Assembly (NCBI GenBank): GCA_002311975.1
Contig: DCAL01000042.1
Span: forward strand, 5,132 to 23,020
Source of the DNA: Fidelibacterota bacterium UBA1134
Lineage (GTDB): Bacteria; Fidelibacterota; Marinisomatia; Marinisomatales; S15-B10
Direction of reading: 5' to 3'
Length of the DNA stretch: 17,889 bases
This document shows positions 1 through 5,952 of the stretch, in pieces. The position numbers were made by a program, and so were the translations under genes. The notes under the pieces are model-generated. The model did not search any database and was not told the origin of the DNA. It saw nothing but the letters and a program-made list of their open reading frames with translations. Position 1 is the stretch's first letter; each line of letters starts with the position of its first letter.

Positions 1-776
1 GCCGTAATCCTCTGCGCCGCATTTCCTGAAAATAGACCGTGTGTCGCCACAGCAACAATACTGGACGCGCCATTCTCCATGGCAGCATTGGCGGCATTGA
101 TCGTAGTGCCGGCGGTATCGATCATATCATCAATTATGATGACTTCCTTGGCTTTCAGATCGCCAATAAGATGAGCTACCTCAGCCTGATTCGGAGCCGT
201 CCTGCGCTTGTCCACGAGGCCAAAGCCGACGCAAAGGTGCTTCGCAAACGATTGTGCCATAGGTGCGCGGCCAGCATCCGGAGCGAGAATCATGGTAGCT
301 TCACTGGAGAGGCCAAACTCCCGCAGTTTTTCAAAAATGACCTGACGGGCATAGAGATGATCGAACGGTATGTGCGTAAAACCCTGAATCTGCGACGAGT
401 GAAGGTCCATAGCAAGTATACGACCCACCCCCACACTGCTGATTAAGTCGATCATGACACGGGCGGAGATAGGAACCCTCGGCTGATCTTTTCGATCCTG
501 CCGGCCATAGCCATAATAAGGAATCACAGCGGTCACCCGTTCAGCCGAAGCCCTGACAGCGGCATCAATCATAAGAACGAGCTCAATAATATTATCTGCC
601 GGGTAGTGGGTTGATTGGATGATGAAGATATCTTGGCCGCGAATGTTCTCTTCGTATTTCACCCACAGCTCCCCATCGCTGAACTGTCGGAAGTTCACCC
701 TTCCCAGCTCAGTCCCCAAGTGATTTACTATCTTCTCAGCCAGAGGAACGTTAGATCTTCCGCTAAATATCTTCAT
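1..776 (-). CDS. prs: Ribose-phosphate pyrophosphokinase (PRPP synthase), 3' end outside window
   Basis: Makes 5-phosphoribosyl 1-diphosphate from ribose 5-phosphate and ATP in the cytosol, feeding purine, pyrimidine, histidine, tryptophan and NAD synthesis. About 258 codons are visible and the frame is still open at base 1. The family is usually about 310-320 residues, so roughly 55-60 are missing. Visible signatures, in order: the N-terminal MKIFSGRSN and FSDGE segments, the ATP-binding YGYGRQDRK, DLHSSQIQGF, PDAG, DKRR, and the PRPP-binding loop IIIDDMIDTAGTT. The ATG at 776-774 is preceded by AGGA about six bases upstream and fits the usual family N-terminus. The gene lies downstream of tRNA-Gln and tRNA-Asn in the same orientation, with a 109-base spacer that could hold a processing site or weak promoter. 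Identification is secure. Confidence 0.97.
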   Translation of the reverse strand, partial: MKIFSGRSNVPLAEKIVNHLGTELGRVNFRQFSDGELWVKYEENIRGQDIFIIQSTHYPADNIIELVLMIDAAVRASAERVTAVIPYYGYGRQDRKDQPRVPISARVMIDLISSVGVGRILAMDLHSSQIQGFTHIPFDHLYARQVIFEKLREFGLSSEATMILAPDAGRAPMAQSFAKHLCVGFGLVDKRRTAPNQAEVAHLIGDLKAKEVIIIDDMIDTAGTTINAANAAMENGASSIVAVATHGLFSGNAAQRIT

Positions 777-885
777 GATTCCTGATTCCCTGTTTTCGAT
801 TGAGAGGCTTGCTGAACTCTTCTTATCTGTGAGACAACGAGTTTCTCCATCAGTAATCGAAAATTGTCAATAGTCATTCCCATCG

Positions 886-956
886 CTGCCGGGCGTGGAT
901 TCGAACCACGATTAACGGCTCCAAAGGCCGCTGTCCTGCCATTGGACGACCCAGCA
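886..956 (-). tRNA. tRNA-Gln (anticodon UUG)
   Basis: A 71-nt cloverleaf folds on the minus strand. The acceptor stem TGCTGGG/CCCGGCA has one G-U pair, the D stem is GTCC/GGAC, the anticodon stem is GCGGC/GCCGT with loop CTTTGGA, and the T arm is CGTGG-TTCGAAT-CCACG. Anticodon TTG reads CAA. U1-A72 and discriminator G73 match known tRNA-Gln identity features. The three bases after G73 are CGA, so the terminal CCA is not encoded and must be added after trimming. It sits between tRNA-Asn and prs. Confidence 0.96.
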
Positions 957-974
957 AAATCAATGCGGATTGAA

Positions 975-1023
975 GATTGCGGACCTGCAATTGCGCTGTC
1001 AATCATACGATCATTCCGCAATC
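975..1023. repeat. Inverted repeat in the spacer between the two tRNA genes
   Basis: GATTGCGGA at 975-983 is exactly matched by its reverse complement TCCGCAATC at 1015-1023. The 31-base loop contains the 8-base palindrome GCAATTGC at 987-994. A second GCGGATT lies at 965-971 and related AATTCCGC at 1033-1040. The stem would form in the tRNA precursor RNA. It may be a processing structure or a degenerate small repeat; there is no U-run, so it is not a typical terminator. Confidence 0.45.
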
Positions 1024-1047
1024 CACATTCACAATTCCGCCATTATC

Positions 1048-1123
1048 TGGCTGGGACGGCAGGACTCGAACCTGCATCATCCCGGTTAACAGCCGGGCGT
1101 CTTGCCAATTAGACCACATCCCA
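1048..1123 (-). tRNA. tRNA-Asn (anticodon GUU), CCA encoded
   Basis: A standard cloverleaf is present on the minus strand. The acceptor stem TGGGATG/CGTCCCA has one U-G pair, the anticodon stem is CCCGG/CCGGG with loop CTGTTAA, the T arm carries GGTTCGAGTCC, and the discriminator is G73. CCA follows directly and is encoded at 1050-1048. GUU reads AAC and AAU. G34 is the position that queuosine replaces in GUN-anticodon tRNAs, and queA lies upstream in the same gene run. The gene starts 19 bases after the ispE stop, too close for an obvious own promoter, so processing from the ispE transcript is likely. Confidence 0.97.
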
Positions 1124-1142
1124 ATGTTTGACGGGTCGTAAT

Positions 1143-1982
1143 CTATCTGTTGATGGGAGAAGTAAGAAAGGTTTGGATTGGGGGTAAAAACTGTTTTCCG
1201 GCTTCGTGAGCCTCAGTTTCCTCCCTGAAAATTCCAAACACAGTCGAGCCAGTCCCCGACAGACTGGCGAACCGGGCACCATTTCCCAACAGCCGATTCC
1301 TGATCTCGCCAATCTCTGGATATGTTCGAAACACCAGAGGTTCAAAATCATTCTCAAAAAACTTGTGCGCCGAATCCCACGAATCCAGGGATTCCAGAGC
1401 GGCGGCAAATTTACCGGTAGTGAATTTCCCTGCCAAGCGATTATTCAATTCTCGATACGCCCATGCAGTGAAGATCTGCACAGGCGGCGTTACCAACAAG
1501 ATGGCTCCTATCGCTGGAAGCGACACAGACGTTAGGATTTCGCCCATACTCTCGGCATACTTAGTGCCGCCTCTTATGAAGAAAGGGACATCGGCGCCAA
1601 TGGATACCGCCACCCTTTCCAGTTTGTCCGTTGACAGGGAGAGATCATAAAGTTCATTCAGCGCTATCAGGACGGCCGCCGCATTGCTGGAGCCGCCGCC
1701 AAGACCTGCGCCGACAGGAATCCGTTTCTCAAGGTGAATCTTCACACCGCCTATGCCGGCGTGCTCTGCCGCCAAGGCATTGAACGACCTCACACAGAGG
1801 TTGGACTCATCCGTGGGAAGGGAAGGATCATCTGATGTGAGCGTACAGCCGCTATTTCCCTTTTCCAGAGTAAATGTATCAGACAGGGTGATTTCCTGAA
1901 ACATCGTCTGAAGGGTGTGGTAGCCGTCGGGCCGCTGGCCGGTGATCTTCAGGCCGATGTTAATCTTGGCGTGGGACTCCAA
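1143..1982 (-). CDS. ispE: 4-diphosphocytidyl-2-C-methyl-D-erythritol kinase
   Basis: Phosphorylates the 2-hydroxyl of CDP-methylerythritol with ATP, the step between IspD and IspF in the MEP isoprenoid pathway. The 279-residue GHMP-family kinase is of normal length. Visible features are AKINIGLKI near residues 5-13, the GHMP ATP loop PVGAGLGGGSSNAAA at 89-103, GADVPFF with the catalytic-type Asp at about 131, and the C-terminal glycine motif SGTGSTVFG. The only sensible start is TTG at 1982-1980: no in-frame ATG or GTG lies between the ispF stop and the conserved AKINIG. A rare ATT at 1991 is the alternative. The Shine-Dalgarno sequence is poor. The 27-base gap to ispF suggests co-transcription, with tRNA-Asn 19 bases downstream. 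Confidence 0.96.
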   Translation of the reverse strand: MESHAKINIGLKITGQRPDGYHTLQTMFQEITLSDTFTLEKGNSGCTLTSDDPSLPTDESNLCVRSFNALAAEHAGIGGVKIHLEKRIPVGAGLGGGSSNAAAVLIALNELYDLSLSTDKLERVAVSIGADVPFFIRGGTKYAESMGEILTSVSLPAIGAILLVTPPVQIFTAWAYRELNNRLAGKFTTGKFAAALESLDSWDSAHKFFENDFEPLVFRTYPEIGEIRNRLLGNGARFASLSGTGSTVFGIFREETEAHEAGKQFLPPIQTFLTSPINR

Positions 1983-2009
1983 AGTAAGAATAGTAGTAGA
2001 ATACCGCCC

Positions 2010-2489
2010 TTATTCTTGCGTCAAGGTGGCCACCGCCATGGCACCGATTCCCTCGCCCCGGCCGATGAAGCCGACTTCATCAGTGGTCGTCGCCTTAACA
2101 GAAACGGCAGACGCATCGATGCCGAGGGCTGCGCCTATATTTGATTTCATCTCGTCAATGTATGGGGACAGTTTCGGTTCTTCCAAAACAACGGTGGCAT
2201 CCAAGTGTGACACTTTCAGACTGGCAGACCGGACTTTCTCGGCGGCATACTTGAGGAACTCCAGACTGGAAGCATTCTTCCACCGATCATCACTGCTGGG
2301 GAAATGCTGACCGATGTCGCCGAGATTTGCCGCTCCAAGAAGAGCATCAACGATGGCATGAGACAGTGCATCCCCATCGGAATGCCCCACGGCCCCTTTC
2401 TTGAAAGGAATCTCGACTCCGCCAATGATGAGACTTTCCCCCTCTTCGAGGCGGTGCACGTCGTACCCTATCCCTGTTCTGACTCTCAA
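2010..2489 (-). CDS. ispF: 2-C-methyl-D-erythritol 2,4-cyclodiphosphate synthase
   Basis: Cyclises CDP-methylerythritol 2-phosphate to MEcPP with release of CMP in the MEP pathway; the family works as a zinc-dependent homotrimer. The 159-residue length is normal. GYDVHR at 8-13 supplies the metal ligands Asp10 and His12, GHSDGDAL at 35-42 is followed by His44, and ATTTDEVGFIGRGEGI lies near 133-148. The start is TTG at 2489, preceded by a strong but very close AGAGGAG. The TTG overlaps the ispD stop by four bases (TTGA), so the two are probably translationally coupled. It is a separate gene here, whereas some bacteria fuse ispD and ispF. Confidence 0.97.
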   Translation of the reverse strand: MRVRTGIGYDVHRLEEGESLIIGGVEIPFKKGAVGHSDGDALSHAIVDALLGAANLGDIGQHFPSSDDRWKNASSLEFLKYAAEKVRSASLKVSHLDATVVLEEPKLSPYIDEMKSNIGAALGIDASAVSVKATTTDEVGFIGRGEGIGAMAVATLTQE

Positions 2490-3223
2490 TTCTCCTCTAT
2501 CGATTTTCGGTCAACAATTATCAATTTTCTCTCATAAATAGCCTGCGCCACTTCCCAATCCTCCTGCGTCGTAATCTTTATGTTCCGACGGCTGCCCTCC
2601 ACGATAGCCAATCGCCCGCCATTCATTTCTACGAGCTGGGCTTCATCGGTGGCTTCAACGCCTTGCTCCTCGGCACTGTCAAAGGCGGAGAACAATACGT
2701 CCACATTGAATGTCTGGGGGGTTTGGGCTTGCCACACTTCACTCCTATCAATTGTAGAAGTCACCGAGCCGCCACTCACCTGCTTCAGCGTATCCTTTAC
2801 CGGCACTGCCACGATGGCGCCGTCGTAATCTGAACAGAGGCGAACCGTTTCTTCAATCCAACGCTGCTCTACGAAAGGTCTCACAGCGTCGTGCACGACC
2901 ACAACATCAGATGATGGCGCTACAACGTCGAGGCCATTGCGGACGCTGTCCTGTCGTCGTTCGCCGCCTACCGCTAGCCGGACCTCTTTCTCAAAATGGC
3001 GCTCTTCCATTTGATTCTCCAGCCAGTTAAGGGCATCCTCCTGCGCCACCAGAACGATAGTATCAATCCGCTCCGAATCGAGAAACAACTGAAGCGTCGT
3101 GAAGATAAGAGGCTCAGATAGAAGAGATCTGAATTGCTTTCGTTGAGTAACGTGTGAAGAGTTGCCACCAGAGGAAAACCTGAGACTCTTGCCTGCAGCG
3201 GGGATGACGGCCGAGATGCGCAC
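2486..3223 (-). CDS. ispD: 2-C-methyl-D-erythritol 4-phosphate cytidylyltransferase
   Basis: Transfers CMP from CTP to methylerythritol 4-phosphate in the MEP pathway. The 245 residues form a Rossmann-like nucleotidyltransferase. Visible features: VIPAAGKSLRF at about 6-16, with the basic residues Arg15 and Lys29 expected to contact the triphosphate, VHDAVRP at 110-116, TIDRS, QTPQTF at 167-172, TDEAQ at 192-196 and NIKITTQED at 214-222. The loop between the AAG motif and KQF is several residues longer than usual and carries RF where RM is common. The start is GTG at 3223, forced by conservation of ISAVIPAAG, and has no clear Shine-Dalgarno. It lies ten bases after the queA stop, so coupled translation is likely. 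Confidence 0.96.
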   Translation of the reverse strand: MRISAVIPAAGKSLRFSSGGNSSHVTQRKQFRSLLSEPLIFTTLQLFLDSERIDTIVLVAQEDALNWLENQMEERHFEKEVRLAVGGERRQDSVRNGLDVVAPSSDVVVVHDAVRPFVEQRWIEETVRLCSDYDGAIVAVPVKDTLKQVSGGSVTSTIDRSEVWQAQTPQTFNVDVLFSAFDSAEEQGVEATDEAQLVEMNGGRLAIVEGSRRNIKITTQEDWEVAQAIYERKLIIVDRKSIEEN

Positions 3224-3233
3224 AGCGGAGTAT

Positions 3234-4286
3234 TCAGACGATCATCATTGCATCGCCATAGCTCAGGAACATATACTTCTCTTTCTTGGCCGCGCGATAT
3301 GCCTTGAAGATCAACTTACGATCAGCAAAGGCAGAAACCAGCATCAGGAGCGTCGATTTCGGTTCATGGAAATTCGTGATAATACCGTCAGTCATCTTGA
3401 AGTCATAGGGAGGGTAGATAAATTTATCTGTCCAGCCGCGTTTTGGCGACACCTGAAATCCAGAGACCACAACTGTTTCAAGCGCTCTAACAGTAGATGT
3501 CCCCACAGCAAGAATACGCTTCCCCCTGTCTCGAGTCTCGTTGATAGCTATGGCTGTCTCAGCGGGAACTTGGAAGAACTCGGAATCCATCTGGTGGCGG
3601 TTGAGATCTTCCACTTGAACCGGACGGAAAGTCCCAAGACCAATATGCAGAACAATGGGCGCTACCTTAATACCCTTAGCTTTCATTGTCTTTAACAAGG
3701 ATTCGGTAAAGTGCAGTCCGGCTGTAGGTGCTGCCACAGCGCCCCGATGTTCAGCGAATACAGTTTGGTATCTTATTTTGTCCCGCGGTTCCGCATCTCT
3801 CTTGATGTAGGGAGGTAACGGTGAGTACCCGATAGTGTCAATAATCTTATAGAAATCGTCACTATCGTATTCGAACCGAACGACCCTGCCGCCGGAAACG
3901 GTATTATCGATCACATCACAGTGTACCTTATCGGTAAAATGGAGTTTGTTCCCGATACGTACCTTTCTGGCGGGCTTTACCAGAACTTCCCACAAATCAT
4001 TCTCCAACTCGCGCAAGAGAAAGACTTCTACTGTCGCATCGGTGCGATCCTTTACTGCGAAGAGTCTCGCCGGAAATACTTTTGTGGTGTTAATGACAAC
4101 AAGATCGTTCTTCTTAAGGTAGTCAACAATATTGTAGAACCGCCGGTGTTCGATTTCTCCCGACTCTCGGTGAATGACCATCAGTCTCGAGCGCTCCCGG
4201 CGTGAGGCTGGATACTGGGCAATCCGGGTTGTCGGAAGCGTATAATCGAAGTCTGTCAATCTCATTTTCACTCTTTTCTGAAACAT
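3234..4286 (-). CDS. queA: S-adenosylmethionine:tRNA ribosyltransferase-isomerase
   Basis: Transfers and isomerises the ribosyl part of SAM onto preQ1 in tRNA, giving epoxyqueuosine at G34 of tRNAs with GUN anticodons. The 350 residues match the family. Visible features are MRLTDFDYTLP, the early VINTTKVFPARL, YSPLPPYIKR, QTVFAEHRGAVAAPTAGLHF near 174-193, HIGLGTFRPV at about 214-223, GTSTVRALE, and the C-terminal TNFHEPKSTLLMLVSAF at about 304-320. Two starts are possible. ATG 4286 has AGGAGA six bases upstream and is chosen here. ATG 4265 begins MRLTDFDY as in typical QueA proteins but has a weaker site. It begins 16 bases after ruvB ends and is followed ten bases later by ispD. No tgt is visible. 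Confidence 0.96.
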   Translation of the reverse strand: MFQKRVKMRLTDFDYTLPTTRIAQYPASRRERSRLMVIHRESGEIEHRRFYNIVDYLKKNDLVVINTTKVFPARLFAVKDRTDATVEVFLLRELENDLWEVLVKPARKVRIGNKLHFTDKVHCDVIDNTVSGGRVVRFEYDSDDFYKIIDTIGYSPLPPYIKRDAEPRDKIRYQTVFAEHRGAVAAPTAGLHFTESLLKTMKAKGIKVAPIVLHIGLGTFRPVQVEDLNRHQMDSEFFQVPAETAIAINETRDRGKRILAVGTSTVRALETVVVSGFQVSPKRGWTDKFIYPPYDFKMTDGIITNFHEPKSTLLMLVSAFADRKLIFKAYRAAKKEKYMFLSYGDAMMIV

Positions 4287-4292
4287 ATATGG

Positions 4293-4298
4293 TCTCCT
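4293..4298 (-). promoter_or_regulatory. Ribosome binding site deciding the queA start
   Basis: AGGAGA on the minus strand lies six bases before the ATG at 4286. It is among the best Shine-Dalgarno matches in the window and supports the start seven codons upstream of the family-typical MRLTDFDY start. It lies in the short gap after the ruvB stop codon. Confidence 0.7.
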
Positions 4299-4302
4299 AC
4301 AG

Positions 4303-5322
4303 TCAGAAAAATGTTGGTTGATCCTGTGGTTTCTCGACTTTAAGGTAATTAAAAGCCCTGTCTTCAGCCACTCTGCCCCGCGGCGTCCTTTGCATAAATC
4401 CTTCCTTGATGAGAAAAGGCTCATAGACGTCCTCGATCGTCTGCGAATCCTCACCGATGGCAACGCTCAACGAATTAATCCCCACAGGGCCGCCATTGAA
4501 CTTCTCCACCAGCACCCTGAGGATACTCCGATCCATGTCATCCAGACCGAACATATCGATGCCCAATTTGTCGAGAGACTGATGCGCAATCTCCTCGGTG
4601 ATATTGCCGTCCGCTTTCACCTGCGCATAGTCCCGCGAGCGCCTTAGAATCCGGTTGGCTACCCGCGGCGTTCCGCGGGACCTCTTCGCCAGCTCAAGGG
4701 CGCCTCCTTCATCAACCTCTACTGCGAGGATACCGGCAGACCGAAGGATAATTTTCATCAGATCATCCACTTCATAGAAATCGACGCGCAACACCACACC
4801 GAAGCGATCGCGCATAGGAGAGGTGAGACTGCCCATCCGTGTGGTGGCGCCGATAAGGGTAAACTGTTCCAGATTCAGGCGGACGCTGCGGGCGCTGGGT
4901 CCGCGATCGAGAAGAATATCTATGGCGTAGTCCTCCATGGCCGAATAGAGATACTCCTCCACCACGTTATTCATCCGATGCACTTCATCGATAAAGAGCA
5001 CATCGCGAAAACGGAGATTGGTGAGTAGTCCCGCCAAGTCTGCCGCCCGTTCCAGAACCGGCCCCGATGTCTGTTTCAGATTCACGTCAAGTTCCTTTGA
5101 TATGATATAAGCCAATGTCGTTTTCCCGAGTCCCGGCGGACCAAACAAAAGAACGTGATCGAGGGCGTCATTGCGTTTTCGGCACGCCTCGATATAGAGT
5201 TTCAGGTTTTCCACAAGATCAGACTGGCCGACAAATTCATCGAATGATGACGGCCGAAGCGTCTGTTCAACAGCAAGATCCTCTGCTTGTGGTTCAGGAT
5301 CAGTAAGATGGGTATCTGTCAT
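4303..5322 (-). CDS. ruvB: Holliday junction branch migration helicase RuvB
   Basis: Hexameric AAA+ motor that, with RuvA, drives branch migration of Holliday junctions during recombinational repair. The 339 residues are standard. Features: LRPSSFDEFVGQ at 22-33, Walker A GPPGLGKTT at 61-69, Walker B LFIDEVHRM at 109-117, sensor 1 GATTRMG at 158-164, the SPMRDRFG segment with arginine-finger candidates near 168-175, and a C-terminal winged helix ending in RTPRGRVAED. The ATG at 5322 has only a close, weak GAGAG. ruvA and ruvC are not in the window. The 158-base gap upstream contains a GAACG-N7-CGTTC inverted repeat that might be regulatory. queA follows after 16 bases. Confidence 0.98.
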   Translation of the reverse strand: MTDTHLTDPEPQAEDLAVEQTLRPSSFDEFVGQSDLVENLKLYIEACRKRNDALDHVLLFGPPGLGKTTLAYIISKELDVNLKQTSGPVLERAADLAGLLTNLRFRDVLFIDEVHRMNNVVEEYLYSAMEDYAIDILLDRGPSARSVRLNLEQFTLIGATTRMGSLTSPMRDRFGVVLRVDFYEVDDLMKIILRSAGILAVEVDEGGALELAKRSRGTPRVANRILRRSRDYAQVKADGNITEEIAHQSLDKLGIDMFGLDDMDRSILRVLVEKFNGGPVGINSLSVAIGEDSQTIEDVYEPFLIKEGFMQRTPRGRVAEDRAFNYLKVEKPQDQPTFF

Positions 5323-5444
5323 CTCTCGAAGATGCAGTTAGACATGATCGACATGCAAGCTACAGTATGAACAAATGCAGTGACGGGCACAAAATGCAAC
5401 CCTTAACTTAACATCAGGTTGAAGCGATTGCAAACAATAGTCTG

Positions 5445-5461
5445 GAACGAGAGGTGCGTTC
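5445..5461. promoter_or_regulatory. Possible operator: GAACG-N7-CGTTC upstream of ruvB
   Basis: A perfect five-base inverted repeat around seven bases lies in the short gap before ruvB. The GAAC/GTTC half-sites resemble those used by some LexA proteins, but the spacing differs from the well-known four-base Gram-positive box. No matching copy is visible upstream of uvrA. This is a weak candidate. Confidence 0.2.
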
Positions 5462-5480
5462 GACGTGAAAACTGACGCAG

Positions 5481-5952
5481 CTATATGGCGGCGGAAGCTG
5501 GTGCTGATGCTCTCTCGGCCCGCGCCTCCGCGAACCGCCGAATCTCCTGCCAGATCCATTCCGGCGAAAGGTGGGCCTCTTCTACAACCTCCTCCACACT
5601 GCCGCCGGTGCGCCAACGGTTATCCCAATCTGACGACATGGAGGACTTCTTCACATCCGAGTCGGCAATCCAGTTATACATGAGCCGCAAGCGTCGCATA
5701 GACCACCGGATTGGTGTGACCGGCCACAAGCACAAACCGGTCGCCGAAGCGCTTTCCCGGCTCGCGGATGTCCCATCGCATGACGCCCGAGAGAAGCGTG
5801 GAAACGATGGCATACACCTTTGAGCGGGAACCTCCCGGATGTCCGCTCTGGCGGTAGTTCAGCATAAGGTCGATGCACTGATCTATAAGGTCCTTGATAA
5901 GACCCCACCGCTCATAGTGGGGACGAAGTTCTTCAATAGGCTTGAGAGACAT
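5481..5952 (-). pseudogene. Transketolase-like gene with its middle deleted (N- and C-terminal ends remain)
   Basis: The ATG at 5952 overlaps the tkt stop as TGATG and opens a frame of about 90 residues. It contains SGHPGGSRSKVYAIVSTLL and DRFVLVAGHTNPVVYATLA, matching the start of thiamine-diphosphate transketolases (compare SGHPGLP and DRFVLSAGHG in the neighbouring tkt). That frame stops at 5674. In the frame shifted by one base, from about 5690 to the TAG at 5481, sequence continues with good codon use: MSSDWDNRWRTGGSVEE, then AHLSPEWIWQEIRRFAEA. From memory this resembles the C-terminus of long transketolase-like enzymes. Everything between is absent, including the thiamine diphosphate GDG...N motif and the pyrimidine-binding domain. 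The simplest reading is an internal deletion of well over 1 kb whose junction, near 5685-5690, also shifts the frame. No activity is expected. Assembly error is a real alternative. Confidence 0.72.

Noticed and set aside
793..863. Nine-base inverted repeat TTTTCGATT/AATCGAAAA in the prs leader as an attenuator
   Set aside because: The 53-base loop is long, no U-run follows, and repeats of this size at this spacing are expected a few times by chance in a window this long.
974..1002. Perfect TTGACA between the tRNA genes as a promoter for tRNA-Gln
   Set aside because: No acceptable -10 box lies 16-18 bases downstream (CAATCT or AATCTT only).
864..1112. Plus-strand open frame over the two tRNA genes, and an opposite one at 773-1021
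   Set aside because: The sequence is explained by two complete tRNA cloverleaves and their spacer.
3162..3695. Plus-strand open frame of 177 codons opposite ispD and queA
   Set aside because: It spans the junction of two well-supported minus-strand genes and shows no family features.
5338..5616. Minus-strand 92-codon frame before ruvB
   Set aside because: It overlaps the C-terminal tail of the transketolase-like pseudogene in another frame and has Cys/Arg-rich, non-family content.
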